Below are positions 23,833 to 32,881 of a stretch of 37,236 nt of DNA, piece by piece. The position numbers and the translations under genes were made by a program. The stretch comes from Pedosphaera sp. (GTDB lineage Bacteria; Verrucomicrobiota; Verrucomicrobiia; Limisphaerales; SIBE01), in assembly GCA_009695265.1 (NCBI GenBank), contig SIBE01000010.1, positions 1-37,236 of the forward strand. Direction: 5' to 3'. The notes under the pieces are model-generated. The model ran no database searches. It worked only from the letters and a program-made list of their open reading frames with translations, and was not told the DNA's origin. The first letter of the stretch is position 1, and each line of letters begins with the position of its first letter.

Positions 23833-25008
23833 CTACTTGGCACTGAACATCTCGTCACAGAGCAGCTTCACGACATGCGTCCAGGTAAACCGCTCGCCGG
23901 CAAATCGCGGTCCGGAAAGCCTGGCTTGTTCAACGAAAGCTTCGTTCTCAACCAGATTGCACATCAACTCGATAAGGTGATCTCGGCTAGGCTCCAGATA
24001 TGTTCCTGAGTCCCCTTGCGGGAGTTGGAACGATTTTTTCTGGCTGTCGATGGATAGAGCAAAATCTGAATTGGTAAAATCATCCGTTGATCCTCCCTTG
24101 GTGCAGATCACAGGGAGGCCGGATGCTATGGCTTCGAGAACCGGCATGTTGAATCCCTCGGCGTAGTACGGAGAAACATACGCATCACAGCATTGGTGCA
24201 ACCGAGCCAAGGCATAAAAATCAAGCGTGCCTCCGTAATATATCATCCGCTCCTGAACGATCCGAGTCTCAACCTCTGTTAACCCTTGCGATTGGCTGGT
24301 CAGCCAGTTCTCGGAAGGATAGAGAGAATCCAACCCTTTTAATACGAGTCGAACGTGGGGATGTCGCTGAGCGACTACCGAGAAAGCCTTCAATAATAGG
24401 TGCAACCCCTTGTTGCTCGTCATCGAGCCAACGCTGAGGAAATGGAATCCCTCGAACCCTAGTTTGCTGCGCAGAACCGAGCGCTCCGACGCAGCCAACG
24501 GCTTGAAAAGCCTGGTATCTACTCCATGAGGAATTACCTTAACTCGCTCCGGGTCTGCTCCACTTTGAATAAACCCGCGTCGAGACCAATGGGAAGGCGT
24601 CAACAAAGTGGCCGATCCAGACTCAAGCGCTTGGCGCAACGGTTGATGACGCCGAACGTGATCCGATGGAACATGCCCAAATTCGCTGGTCCCGAAAACG
24701 TAGGTTTTCTTAGCGGATGAATCGGAATAATCGTAAGGGAAAGTCATCCTCAATATGACGTCGGGCTGGGTATCGGCGGGAAGCGTCGTGGGAATTGCCT
24801 CGATTCTATTTTCATATTCAGCCGGAAATAACCCTTTGTGTTGAGACCAACTCGGCGTGAGGTAAGGCATGTCCGTGTGGAAAAGCCGCAAGCTCCTTTC
24901 TTTCAATAATTCGAGACACTGGAATTGATTAACGATCGCGTACGAATGCGGAATGAAACGCCATCCTTCAACCATCAATGTGTGCGTCGCGCGGATCGTT
25001 GTTGTCAC
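23833..25008 (-). CDS. GT4-family glycosyltransferase
   Basis: A 391-residue GT-B enzyme. The C-terminal half has the GT4 signature: SVGSMTSNKGLHLLLKAF (192-209), and the EX7E pair Glu284/Glu292 in YYAEGFNMPVLEAIASGLPVI. VIPHGVDTRLFKP (158-170) is the linker typical of the family. The start is GTG at 25008 with AAGGAG 6 nt upstream, which also overlaps the stop of a short upstream frame. It transfers a nucleotide-sugar residue to an unknown acceptor, probably during surface glycan synthesis. No other glycan genes flank it directly. Confidence 0.92.
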   Translation of the reverse strand: MTTTIRATHTLMVEGWRFIPHSYAIVNQFQCLELLKERSLRLFHTDMPYLTPSWSQHKGLFPAEYENRIEAIPTTLPADTQPDVILRMTFPYDYSDSSAKKTYVFGTSEFGHVPSDHVRRHQPLRQALESGSATLLTPSHWSRRGFIQSGADPERVKVIPHGVDTRLFKPLAASERSVLRSKLGFEGFHFLSVGSMTSNKGLHLLLKAFSVVAQRHPHVRLVLKGLDSLYPSENWLTSQSQGLTEVETRIVQERMIYYGGTLDFYALARLHQCCDAYVSPYYAEGFNMPVLEAIASGLPVICTKGGSTDDFTNSDFALSIDSQKKSFQLPQGDSGTYLEPSRDHLIELMCNLVENEAFVEQARLSGPRFAGERFTWTHVVKLLCDEMFSAK

Positions 25009-25016
25009 TTGTCTCC

Positions 25017-25286
25017 TTAATATCGAGATTCAGTGACCGTCCGGCGCAAGTGGAATTTGATCCGGAATAAGCCGCGGGCCGACCAAATCGAGATTAACGG
25101 AATCCTCAGCACATTTTGAAATAACGCTCTCGTCGTGGGAACCGTAAAATACTCGATGTCTAAACCTTCGTTCATGCAGGCAAACACACGGTGGGGACAA
25201 GGATTGCCAACATCATGTGACAAAGTATGAGAGACGTTTTTGCTCTTCAAGCGATAATTCGCGCGACGCCTATTAATAAAACCCAA
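25017..25286 (-). pseudogene. Possible C-terminal remnant of a gene upstream of the glycosyltransferase
   Basis: The last 55 residues of this frame (from HRVFACMNEGLDIEYFTVPT to RRTVTESRY) look like a real protein end. The TAA is embedded in the sequence TAAGGAG that serves as ribosome site for the glycosyltransferase GTG, a spacing typical of operon neighbours. The upstream part has no coding character and there is no good start, so this may be the tail of a gene whose 5' part was lost. A methyltransferase or glycosyltransferase tail is possible; I cannot identify it. The rest of the gap to 25419 shows nothing. Confidence 0.3.
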
Positions 25287-25419
25287 CTGAACCTGTTAAA
25301 CTCGCCAGTGCGGGAATGACCAATGTTTGTCGCCAATTATCCGTGGAGCGACAATCACTTTTCGAGCGCAGCCTGCTATTGTCATCGCCGTTGATTTGAA
25401 TAGGTGATAGAGCAAGGAC

Positions 25420-26997
25420 ATGAAGCCAACTCTGATTTCCTTCATCGTCCTTCTGAACGCATTTGCCGGGTTGATCGTCCAGGCCGAAACATTTGATCTG
25501 GTGATCCGCCATGGACGGATTATCGACGGCATGGGCAATCCAGCTTTTTTCGGCGATGTCGGGATCAAGAATGGGCGGATTAGTCGCATCGGAAAAGTCC
25601 TTGAACAGTCCCAGATGGAGATCAATGCAACCGGCCTGATTGTCGCTCCTGGATTTATCGACGTCCACACCCACGCCGAAGAAGTCTGCGATTTGCCGCT
25701 CGCGGAAAACTTCGTTCGCATGGGAGTGACCACACTTGTTCTTGGTAACTGCGGTTTCTCCGGCTTGAACATGGCTGACTTTTTTCGGCGAGTCGAGGCG
25801 ACCAACATCTCGGTCAATGTAGCGACGCTGATCGGGCACGGAGCCGTTCGCGGAGAAGCCATGGGCGGCTCGTTCATGCGGCCGCCCACAGCAATCGAGT
25901 TGACGAAGATGAGAAATCTGGTTGATCAAGCAATGAAGGACGGCGCAGTTGGAATTTCAACAGGTTTAATCTATCTCCCGGGCACGTTCGCCAAGACGGA
26001 AGAGATCATCGAATTGGCGAAAGTGGCCAGCAGCTACGGCGGCATCTACGCGAGCCACATGCGCGATGAGGGCCTGGAGGTTTTCAAAGCGCTGGATGAA
26101 TTGTTCATGATTGCCCGTCAGGCAGCAATCCCAGCTCACATCTCCCACATCAAATTGTCGGGTAGATCCGCCTGGGGCCAAGCTGACAAAGTCATTGAGG
26201 TGATCGAACGAGCGCGTGCCGAGGGTTTGGATATTACCCAGGACCAATATCTTTACACTGCCTCGAGCACCGGCATTAGCCAACTCATTCCCGAAGCCGT
26301 ACGGGAAGGCAATACGCAAAAATTCGTGGAACGGCTCCAAGATCCAGAGACTAAAATGAGGCTGATCGAGGAGATGAGAGGTAAGTTGAAGCGGGGCGGC
26401 CGGGACGATTATTCTTACGCCGTGATTGCTTATTACCGGCATGATCCTTCACTCAACGGAAAGAATATCGCCGAAGCCGCGAAGGCAAAACGCGGCTCCG
26501 ATGCGCTCGATGAACAGATCGAATTAATTTTCGAGATTCAAAAGAATGGCGGTGCGTCGGGAGTTTTCCACGGCATTAATGAGGATGATCTCAAGCAGTT
26601 CGCTCGACACCCGAATACGATGTTTGCGTCCGACAGCGGAATTCGCCGGTTGGATGAAGGCGTTCCGCATCCGCGTGGTTATGGAAACAATGCGCGTCTC
26701 TTGTCGCGTTATGTCCGAGAACTGCAAGTCCTGCGTCTCGAGGAAGCCATACGGCGCATGACCGCGCTTCCAGCGGCGACGTTTCGGCTGAAGGACCGCG
26801 GCTTAGTCCGTGAAGGCTGTTGGGCAGATCTCGTGATTTTCGATCCGGCTCAAGTGCGGGACAACGCGACGTTCGCCGATCCTCATCATTACGCCACTGG
26901 CCTGCGCGACGTCATCGTCAATGGCCAGGTGGTCGTCCGGAATGAGAGGCACATCGGAACGAAACCCGGAAAGGCGCTTCGGCTAGGCGCGCCGTGA
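25420..26997 (+). CDS. Secreted N-acyl-D-amino-acid deacylase (D-aminoacylase)
   Basis: A 525-residue amidohydrolase with a signal peptide (residues 1-22). FDLVIRHGRIIDGMGNP and GLIVAPGFIDVHTHAE (72-87) are the conserved openings; His83 and His85 bind metal and Cys111 in LGNCGFSG is the extra zinc ligand of D-aminoacylases. SHMRDEG and AHISHIKLSG give further metal His residues, and FASDSGIRRLDEGVPHPRGYGNNARLLSRYV holds the catalytic Asp. It releases D-amino acids from N-acyl-D-amino acids, for example peptidoglycan-derived or antibiotic compounds. It ends 17 nt from the convergent PIG-L gene. A role beside the nearby M20 amidohydrolase is possible. Confidence 0.94.
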   Translation: MKPTLISFIVLLNAFAGLIVQAETFDLVIRHGRIIDGMGNPAFFGDVGIKNGRISRIGKVLEQSQMEINATGLIVAPGFIDVHTHAEEVCDLPLAENFVRMGVTTLVLGNCGFSGLNMADFFRRVEATNISVNVATLIGHGAVRGEAMGGSFMRPPTAIELTKMRNLVDQAMKDGAVGISTGLIYLPGTFAKTEEIIELAKVASSYGGIYASHMRDEGLEVFKALDELFMIARQAAIPAHISHIKLSGRSAWGQADKVIEVIERARAEGLDITQDQYLYTASSTGISQLIPEAVREGNTQKFVERLQDPETKMRLIEEMRGKLKRGGRDDYSYAVIAYYRHDPSLNGKNIAEAAKAKRGSDALDEQIELIFEIQKNGGASGVFHGINEDDLKQFARHPNTMFASDSGIRRLDEGVPHPRGYGNNARLLSRYVRELQVLRLEEAIRRMTALPAATFRLKDRGLVREGCWADLVIFDPAQVRDNATFADPHHYATGLRDVIVNGQVVVRNERHIGTKPGKALRLGAP

Positions 26998-27014
26998 AGG
27001 TGTATTCAAGCCGA

Positions 27015-27896
27015 TCAGGATCCGCTCCATTGATCGAGCTGCTTTTGGAGTCGCTCCAAATGCGAAGCTTCCGGTGCCACGTTTGGAAAATCGACCATCA
27101 ACTGTTCATAAGTTGGCACGCTCCCCCAAGCCGTGATGGTAAAGACTTCAAATGCGTGCTTCGACGGAATTCCAAGCTCCTTGTTTTGCCGATCGAACCG
27201 CTGGCGCAACGTTTTTTTCCAAGTGTCGAATGACCTGATCTCAGGCATTTGATGACGGGCCACCCACGGGAGCCATTCCAAGATCTGCGACTGATGGCAA
27301 TACGTCATCTCGCAGATTTTCGGAAGCGCTTCTTCTACATCCACCGCCAAATGATGCGAGTTCGCGCCCGCCATATAGCCATCATACAGATTGATAATCA
27401 CCGGCACCTTGCACGGCCTCGATACGGTTTCGTCGGCCGGATACTCCGGGGTAAAAGCGTGCGGCACATTGATCATGTAAGCCACTTTACGGACCGCCTC
27501 GGCCACCGCGACATGATCCACGTGGATCCCAGCCAAGGGATCAGCGGCCATCGGAGGACAAAATAAGTAATCCGGCTCAAAACTCCGGATGGACCTCCAC
27601 AGCGCAGCGAGCAGTGGGATCGTCACCTGCAACGAAGCCTCGCGGGGAACCTGCCCGTCAGGCAGTCGCAGCACCTCCAACTCGTACCCGCCGACGCGTG
27701 CTGACGCCTCCTGTTCCTCCATGCGAAGCCGGCCTGTTTCTTCGCGAGGGCGAAAGTGGTGGCCCGCCTTTCCGTCGGTGCAAACAATGATACGCGCCGT
27801 TAGATCATTCCCGAGCTTGCGTTTCCAAAGCTCGAAAGTGCCCGCTGCGACAAACTCATAGTCGTCAAAATGTGCATGAACACAGAGGATCTTCAT
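27015..27896 (-). CDS. PIG-L (LmbE-like) family deacetylase
   Basis: A 293-residue zinc-dependent N-deacetylase. The signature AHxDD-E is present as AHFDDYE (8-14), with Phe replacing the usual Pro. GIHVDHVAVAEAVRK supplies the HxDH metal/catalytic element. The family removes N-acetyl from GlcNAc derivatives or related compounds. No signal peptide, so cytoplasmic. The start at 27896 lies head-to-head with the truncated haloperoxidase, 90 nt from that gene's likely ATG. Confidence 0.92.
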   Translation of the reverse strand: MKILCVHAHFDDYEFVAAGTFELWKRKLGNDLTARIIVCTDGKAGHHFRPREETGRLRMEEQEASARVGGYELEVLRLPDGQVPREASLQVTIPLLAALWRSIRSFEPDYLFCPPMAADPLAGIHVDHVAVAEAVRKVAYMINVPHAFTPEYPADETVSRPCKVPVIINLYDGYMAGANSHHLAVDVEEALPKICEMTYCHQSQILEWLPWVARHQMPEIRSFDTWKKTLRQRFDRQNKELGIPSKHAFEVFTITAWGSVPTYEQLMVDFPNVAPEASHLERLQKQLDQWSGS

Positions 27897-27985
27897 CGCA
27901 CGAGTTTCATGGTTTTACTCTATCCTGCCAAGCCCTTTGCGCCCACCGTCTGCGGCCCTCTTTTCTTTCCCGAACTGAACGCAAC

Positions 27986-28765
27986 ATGGCGTTTTCGTGG
28001 GAATTTTTCCGTAAAAACGATCTGATGGCCGGTCTCGATGACCGGAGGAAATCGATTGTTGACTATTGGGCTGACAATCCGCCGAAGGCGCTTCCTCCGG
28101 GCCATTGGCTGGAATTTGTCCAAGCCGTTTCACATCGGGAAGCGTACGGCGTCGATGACGATGCCAAGCTGTTTTTCGCAGTCGCCAACGCTACGTTTGA
28201 CGCTGGAATCGCTGTCTGGGATGCCAAACGATTTTATGATTACGTTCGCCCCGTAACCGCAATTCGTTATTTCTTCGCCGGAAAGCAGATCTTGACTTGG
28301 GCTGGCCCGTTTCAAGGGACGCAATGGATTGACGGCGCAAACTTCAGGCCCTATCAGCGCCCTCCAGCTCTCACACCGCCCTTTCCCGAATACCCTTCCG
28401 GCCATAGCGCCTTTAGTGCCGCCTCGGCCGAAGTGATGAAATCGTACACTGGCAGCGATACTTTTGTTGCTTCTGGCACTGTGTTGGCTGGCGCGATTCG
28501 CGTTGAGGCCTACGATCCCGCAAATCTATTGACGTCCAAGGTGCCAGCGACGGATATCATTCTTCCTTGGACCACTTTCTCTCAGGCAGCCGATGAGGCT
28601 GGGATTTCACGACGTTACGGCGGCATTCATTTTGAGGATGGTGACTTGGAATCGAGGAAAATTGGCCGAAAGGTTGGAGCTCAAGTCTGGGAAAAGGCGC
28701 AGACATATTTCGAACCAGGGAAGAAGGGAAAGAAAGATAAGAAGGATAAGGACGAGAACGATTGA
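27986..28765 (+). CDS. Vanadium-dependent haloperoxidase, N-terminally truncated
   Basis: About 260 residues that match only the C-terminal half of vanadium-dependent haloperoxidase/PAP2-type proteins. The vanadate-binding core is intact: YVRPVTAIRY, EYPSGHSAFSAASAEV (Gly-His acid-base element) and SRRYGGIHFEDGD (the Arg and His ligands). The usual N-terminal half with signal peptide and the first vanadate Lys/Arg region is missing; sequence upstream to 27872 stays open but is not family-like and runs into the divergent PIG-L start. There is a lysine-rich tail GKKGKKDKKDKDEND. Probably a decaying gene after a 5' deletion. If translated, it would lack export and part of the active site. Confidence 0.75.
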   Translation: MAFSWEFFRKNDLMAGLDDRRKSIVDYWADNPPKALPPGHWLEFVQAVSHREAYGVDDDAKLFFAVANATFDAGIAVWDAKRFYDYVRPVTAIRYFFAGKQILTWAGPFQGTQWIDGANFRPYQRPPALTPPFPEYPSGHSAFSAASAEVMKSYTGSDTFVASGTVLAGAIRVEAYDPANLLTSKVPATDIILPWTTFSQAADEAGISRRYGGIHFEDGDLESRKIGRKVGAQVWEKAQTYFEPGKKGKKDKKDKDEND

Positions 28766-28774
28766 TTATCGTAA

Positions 28775-29482
28775 TTACCCCTTACGACAAAGAACTTGGT
28801 ATTGCGCGCCGAAGGGCCATCGGGCCACTAACGGTTCGAGCCCTCGAAACCAACTGAGCATCTTCGGAAAAATAAAGATAAAGTCCGTTCGCAACACTTC
28901 AAATCCGCCCTTCCTTAGCAAGGCGCGACTCTCTGGCGGCGTCAACGTGATGGCGTCACGATCAAATGGGATCCGGCTCATGACGTACCGTGTTCCCGGG
29001 TTCCACGGATTGTTTTCCCAAAACGCAAAAAGCCCTCCGGGCCGCAGCGAGCGATAGACGTAATCGACGGCTCCGGCGCGTTCCTTCAGCGGAATATGGT
29101 GGAACACTCCGTTGCAGAACGCCAGATCCGTGGCTTGAGTTGGTTCGTACTGGTTGAACAGAAAGAAGGTCGATCGAGTTGAGCCATGGACACGCCGCGC
29201 CTCTTCCAAAGACCTAGCTGAAATGTCCACACCGACGAGCGAGGAGATCTTCATCAGATCAAAAAGGAATGGCGTCGCGGACCCGGTGCCACATCCAAAA
29301 TCGAGCACGGACGCGGGCTGCACAGCGATTTCCCTGAGAGAATCAGTCAGCCACGCAATTCGGCCTTTGGCAAAAAAGCTCTTATCCTCGCCGCTCACCG
29401 ACAATCCCTGAGCGAGCGCTTCATCGTAGGCCGCTGCATATTCGTCGAAAGCAGGCCCTTGCCGCGGCGAGTTGGAACTCAT
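28775..29482 (-). CDS. Class I SAM-dependent methyltransferase
   Basis: A 235-residue methyltransferase with motif I VLDFGCGTGSATP (59-71), a post-I acidic residue in LVGVDIS, and DLAFCNGVFHHIP as motif IV. SLRPGGLFAFWENNPWNPGTRYVMSRIPFD follows. The type is common in polyprenyl-glycan and lipid-sugar clusters. Its ATG overlaps the stop of the GT2 gene as ATGA, so it is translated with it. The substrate is probably a lipid-linked sugar or a surface glycan; not known. Confidence 0.9.
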   Translation of the reverse strand: MSSNSPRQGPAFDEYAAAYDEALAQGLSVSGEDKSFFAKGRIAWLTDSLREIAVQPASVLDFGCGTGSATPFLFDLMKISSLVGVDISARSLEEARRVHGSTRSTFFLFNQYEPTQATDLAFCNGVFHHIPLKERAGAVDYVYRSLRPGGLFAFWENNPWNPGTRYVMSRIPFDRDAITLTPPESRALLRKGGFEVLRTDFIFIFPKMLSWFRGLEPLVARWPFGAQYQVLCRKG

Positions 29483-30741
29483 TGTCGTCGTATATCGAGA
29501 ATACTGACGAAGAAGCTCGACAGCACGGTCTGAAACCCCAAGACCGTCAGCGTGGCTCCCGGAATGACAAAGCGCATCGTATGCGCGTAATCGAGCCGTC
29601 CAAAATCAGCGAGGCGCCACTGGTTGATTGCGATCAACAACAGAACAATCCCGAACACTAAGGCGAGGGCACCAGCGGTCAGACCGCGTTCAAGATTCAC
29701 GATCCGGAGAAACCGAGCCAGACGCGGGTCTTCCGGCAAGAGCCTTTCGTTGACCGCAAAAGTCTTGGTAAAAATGGCAAACATGATGGACTGATATCCG
29801 CAGATCGCCGCCAGACTTGCGAAGAGCAGTGTGTGCGCGTCAAACGTGACTCCTCTGAACGCCACCCCAGGCAAAGCTAAGGCGTAACCAATTACCCCAA
29901 GCATAATAAGAAAAGCGCCGGGAACGAAAAAGAGCCAGCGCGGACTGCATACCAGAAAGAACCGCAGAGTTCGCCAGCCATCGCGAATCGTCTTCATGTG
30001 CGGCGCATGGGATTTTCGCCCGTCGGGATACAAGGTAATTGGGACCTCTAAAATCTTCGCCCCATAAAGGCTCGACTTAATGATCATCTCGGTCGCAAAT
30101 TCCATTCCTGTGCAGCGTTGATGCAGGCGCGAATAATGTTCCTTCGTAAATCCGCGGAGGCCGCAATAGACATCATGGATAGGGGCATGGAACCACCATC
30201 GGGCCATGATCGAGAACATGGGATTGCCCCACCAGCGATGCGTAAATGGCATCGCGCGAGGCATGACCGTGCCACCGCCGGAAGGCAAACGGCATCCCTG
30301 GACCACGTCGGCTCCTTCCCGCAATTTTGCAACGAACTTGGGTATTTCCAAAAAGTCATAACTATCATCGGCGTCGCCCATGATAATGAACTTGCCGCGG
30401 GCGGCCGCAATACCGCCCATCAGAGCGTTGCCATAGCCTCGGGCGTTTACAGAGACGACTCTGGCTCCCATGCGAACCGCAATTTCCTGCGATCCATCGC
30501 TGCTTCCGTTATCAGCGACGATCACTTCGCCATTGATTTTGTTTTCGCGCAGAGCTCGCATCGCTTTGGCAATGCAGGTGCCGAGGGTATCGGCTTCGTT
30601 CAGGCAGGGCATGACGACGCTGAGTTCGAGGGCTCCCGGCCGTCCTTCTTTGCCTGACGACTCTGTGTCTGCGGGCGAGGTCAAATCCTCTGCCAGTTGA
30701 GGGCTGGTGGAGCGGGCTGACGAAAGATCCGTTGAATCCAT
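29479..30741 (-). CDS. GT2-family glycosyltransferase with C-terminal membrane region
   Basis: A 420-residue protein. A GT-A catalytic domain of the dolichol-phosphate mannose synthase type occupies residues 40-250: VVMPCLNEADTLGTCI, VADNGSSDGS and the metal-binding DADD (123-126). From about residue 262 there are four predicted membrane helices (FFLVCSPRWLFFVPGAFLIM, LLFASLAAICGYQSIMFAIF, GLTAGALALVFGIVLLLIAI, and the terminal segment). It probably transfers a sugar to undecaprenyl phosphate, supplying the GT39-like enzyme encoded 15 nt upstream. The N-terminal 35 residues are low-complexity Ser/Thr/Asp. It overlaps the methyltransferase by 4 nt. Confidence 0.92.
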   Translation of the reverse strand: MDSTDLSSARSTSPQLAEDLTSPADTESSGKEGRPGALELSVVMPCLNEADTLGTCIAKAMRALRENKINGEVIVADNGSSDGSQEIAVRMGARVVSVNARGYGNALMGGIAAARGKFIIMGDADDSYDFLEIPKFVAKLREGADVVQGCRLPSGGGTVMPRAMPFTHRWWGNPMFSIMARWWFHAPIHDVYCGLRGFTKEHYSRLHQRCTGMEFATEMIIKSSLYGAKILEVPITLYPDGRKSHAPHMKTIRDGWRTLRFFLVCSPRWLFFVPGAFLIMLGVIGYALALPGVAFRGVTFDAHTLLFASLAAICGYQSIMFAIFTKTFAVNERLLPEDPRLARFLRIVNLERGLTAGALALVFGIVLLLIAINQWRLADFGRLDYAHTMRFVIPGATLTVLGFQTVLSSFFVSILDIRRQ

Positions 30742-30756
30742 GTTCTCTGTTTCGGT

Positions 30757-32685
30757 TTAACTCAGCTTCACCAGGTACCAATCCTTGGCTCCATGAGTGA
30801 CGGTTAAAGTAATGGAGACCTTACCGATGACCTCCGCTCCAAACCGCTGGAGCCACTGTTTAAGCGTCTGCTTAAAATATGCGTCGAGACCTTCGCTGTT
30901 CACAATGATAAAATTCACACCGTCACGACGGAGACTTTCGGCGGTGTCTGAAGCGAGGATGTATCGGACTTTTCGTTCCCCAAACGGACGCCACAAGGAA
31001 GTTTCCGTGTCACCACCGCTCGAGACCAGGCCGATGACCCGCGCATCCGATGGAATGAGCGCGCGGACCGGAGCCAAGCCGTCGGCACGATCGGCATAAA
31101 CGGAATAAACCTTCTCAGCACGCTGGAGCAACCTGCTTCCAGGCTTCCACGCATTGAGACGAGTCAGGACGGTGCGAGCTGGCCACAGAGGCCGCGCTGG
31201 GGTTAAGATGAGCACCGCCAAGGCCAGCGTAAACATACAGAGCACCGCCGTTCTCCACCACCGTTGCCTCACGACCATCTCATGAGCTGGACCGGCGAGC
31301 AGCGCCGGAAGCAAAAGGGGGTAATAAGGGCAAATCAACCGGGCCGCCGAATTGATTCCCGATTTTGCCATGAACGCGAGAAGCGCCACGTAGGGTGACC
31401 ACAAAACAAGAGTATTGAGAAATTTCCCGTTGCCAATCACTGCGCCTCGCCCCTCGGCTGTCGCTTGCTTGACTCGCCGTTGTCGATAAACAACAGCTGC
31501 AACCACGCTTGCAATCAGGATCAGGCAGAGCCCTAGACCCAGACCTGCGCCTTCCTCCTGTTGCAGTTCTCGAAGCATCAGAAATCCCGGTTCGAGATTG
31601 GCGGCGAGTGGTGTGTAGAGCACGTCGGGGATCAGCTTGGGCGCGGCAGCATTCCAGGCTCCGGCAAAGGGAAAGAACGGTGGAACCAAATTCTGGATGA
31701 ACAACATTAAGGTGTTCCCGGCGACTCCGATGATTGGGTTGCTGGCCATGAAGAGTCGCGCTTCCGTCGCGTAGCCTGTCCAATCGCCAGAGAACTTGTA
31801 GTTGAGCACCGCGTTCGGCAGGAAAGAGATCAGAGCTGCTAGCAGGACGACCGCGACTGAAGCGAGCGGCTTGCGAATTAGCAGGCGGACAGAAGTCAAC
31901 AGCGCAATAAACCAGGGTAAAAGAAGAGGGATGTTGCTCGATTTACTTCCGGTCAACAACGCCGCCGCAAGGATGGAAAGCCACAGAAAGTCAGCCCGTC
32001 GGGCCTGTCGCGCCCGCAGGGCGAAGTCCACGGCCGCCAAAGCATACACCGCCGCAAAAAGATCGTTGGCGATGCTTCCTGCCTGTAAAATGAAGGTGTA
32101 GCCCGACGGCACCACCCACATCCAATTCCAAGCTACCCGCGGACGCGCTCCAAGCTGAGTGAGGAGGCTGAAGACAAGTCCGGGGAGAAATAAAAACGAG
32201 ATGAAATTGACTAGAAAGAAACCACGATCCGATTTACTGAAGACCAAGAGCGGCATCGTCAGCCATTCAAACCCACAGGACCGGCTGTTCATTCGCGAAT
32301 CATAAGTTTGAATCCAATGCCATTGACCTTCCGTCATCCAATGGAGCATGCGCGAGATCCGATAGGCCAACGCATCGAAATTCGTCGGTGCGTATAACGC
32401 CCCTCCAAGCAAAGCCAACGCGGCCAGCACGAGAAAGGCCAATGGAAACGGCCGACTCAACCTGCGGCGCAGCCTTTGTGCGAGCGTCCTCAGCGAACGA
32501 GGCACACGAACTGGCGTCAACGTCGTCTCACGATTCCACCACCAGAAACAACACGCAGATCCCGCGAGCGCGAGGACCGAATAGCCGAGCGAGTTGAGCT
32601 GGTGCAAGGCCGATAAAATCCACCCTCCAGCACACAGCAGTGCCGAGATCCCTATCCAAAGTTGCAGCAGCAACGGAGCGGTCAT
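30757..32685 (-). CDS. Polytopic membrane protein, GT39/ArnT-like glycosyltransferase
   Basis: A 642-residue protein with about 11-13 membrane helices in the first 500 residues and a soluble C-terminal part. NFDALAYRISRMLHWMTEGQWHWIQTYDSRMN after the first loop, with the acidic Asp followed by an Arg-rich stretch, resembles the catalytic loop of GT39/ArnT-type enzymes that use polyprenyl-phosphate sugars. The ATG at 32685 (MTAPLLLQLW) is chosen over a TTG at 32799, whose extra 38 residues are Lys/Arg-rich and unlike a membrane N-terminus; neither has a clear ribosome site. First gene of a three-gene operon with GT2 and methyltransferase. Confidence 0.85.
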   Translation of the reverse strand: MTAPLLLQLWIGISALLCAGGWILSALHQLNSLGYSVLALAGSACCFWWWNRETTLTPVRVPRSLRTLAQRLRRRLSRPFPLAFLVLAALALLGGALYAPTNFDALAYRISRMLHWMTEGQWHWIQTYDSRMNSRSCGFEWLTMPLLVFSKSDRGFFLVNFISFLFLPGLVFSLLTQLGARPRVAWNWMWVVPSGYTFILQAGSIANDLFAAVYALAAVDFALRARQARRADFLWLSILAAALLTGSKSSNIPLLLPWFIALLTSVRLLIRKPLASVAVVLLAALISFLPNAVLNYKFSGDWTGYATEARLFMASNPIIGVAGNTLMLFIQNLVPPFFPFAGAWNAAAPKLIPDVLYTPLAANLEPGFLMLRELQQEEGAGLGLGLCLILIASVVAAVVYRQRRVKQATAEGRGAVIGNGKFLNTLVLWSPYVALLAFMAKSGINSAARLICPYYPLLLPALLAGPAHEMVVRQRWWRTAVLCMFTLALAVLILTPARPLWPARTVLTRLNAWKPGSRLLQRAEKVYSVYADRADGLAPVRALIPSDARVIGLVSSGGDTETSLWRPFGERKVRYILASDTAESLRRDGVNFIIVNSEGLDAYFKQTLKQWLQRFGAEVIGKVSITLTVTHGAKDWYLVKLS

Positions 32686-32881
32686 TTGACAACGATTTTT
32701 CAAGTGCCCAACGCCTTCTAAGAGCGCCTGGATTGAATTGTAATTTCCTCGCAACTTCAACTTCCGTTTCCACTTAGCCCACGAGCTGAGCGAAAGCAAC
32801 CCTTTGGGAAGACCGTCTTATGCCTAGACTCTTCGGTTTTATTGCCGCGCATTGGGACCCTGAAATACGAAGCTTGAAACG

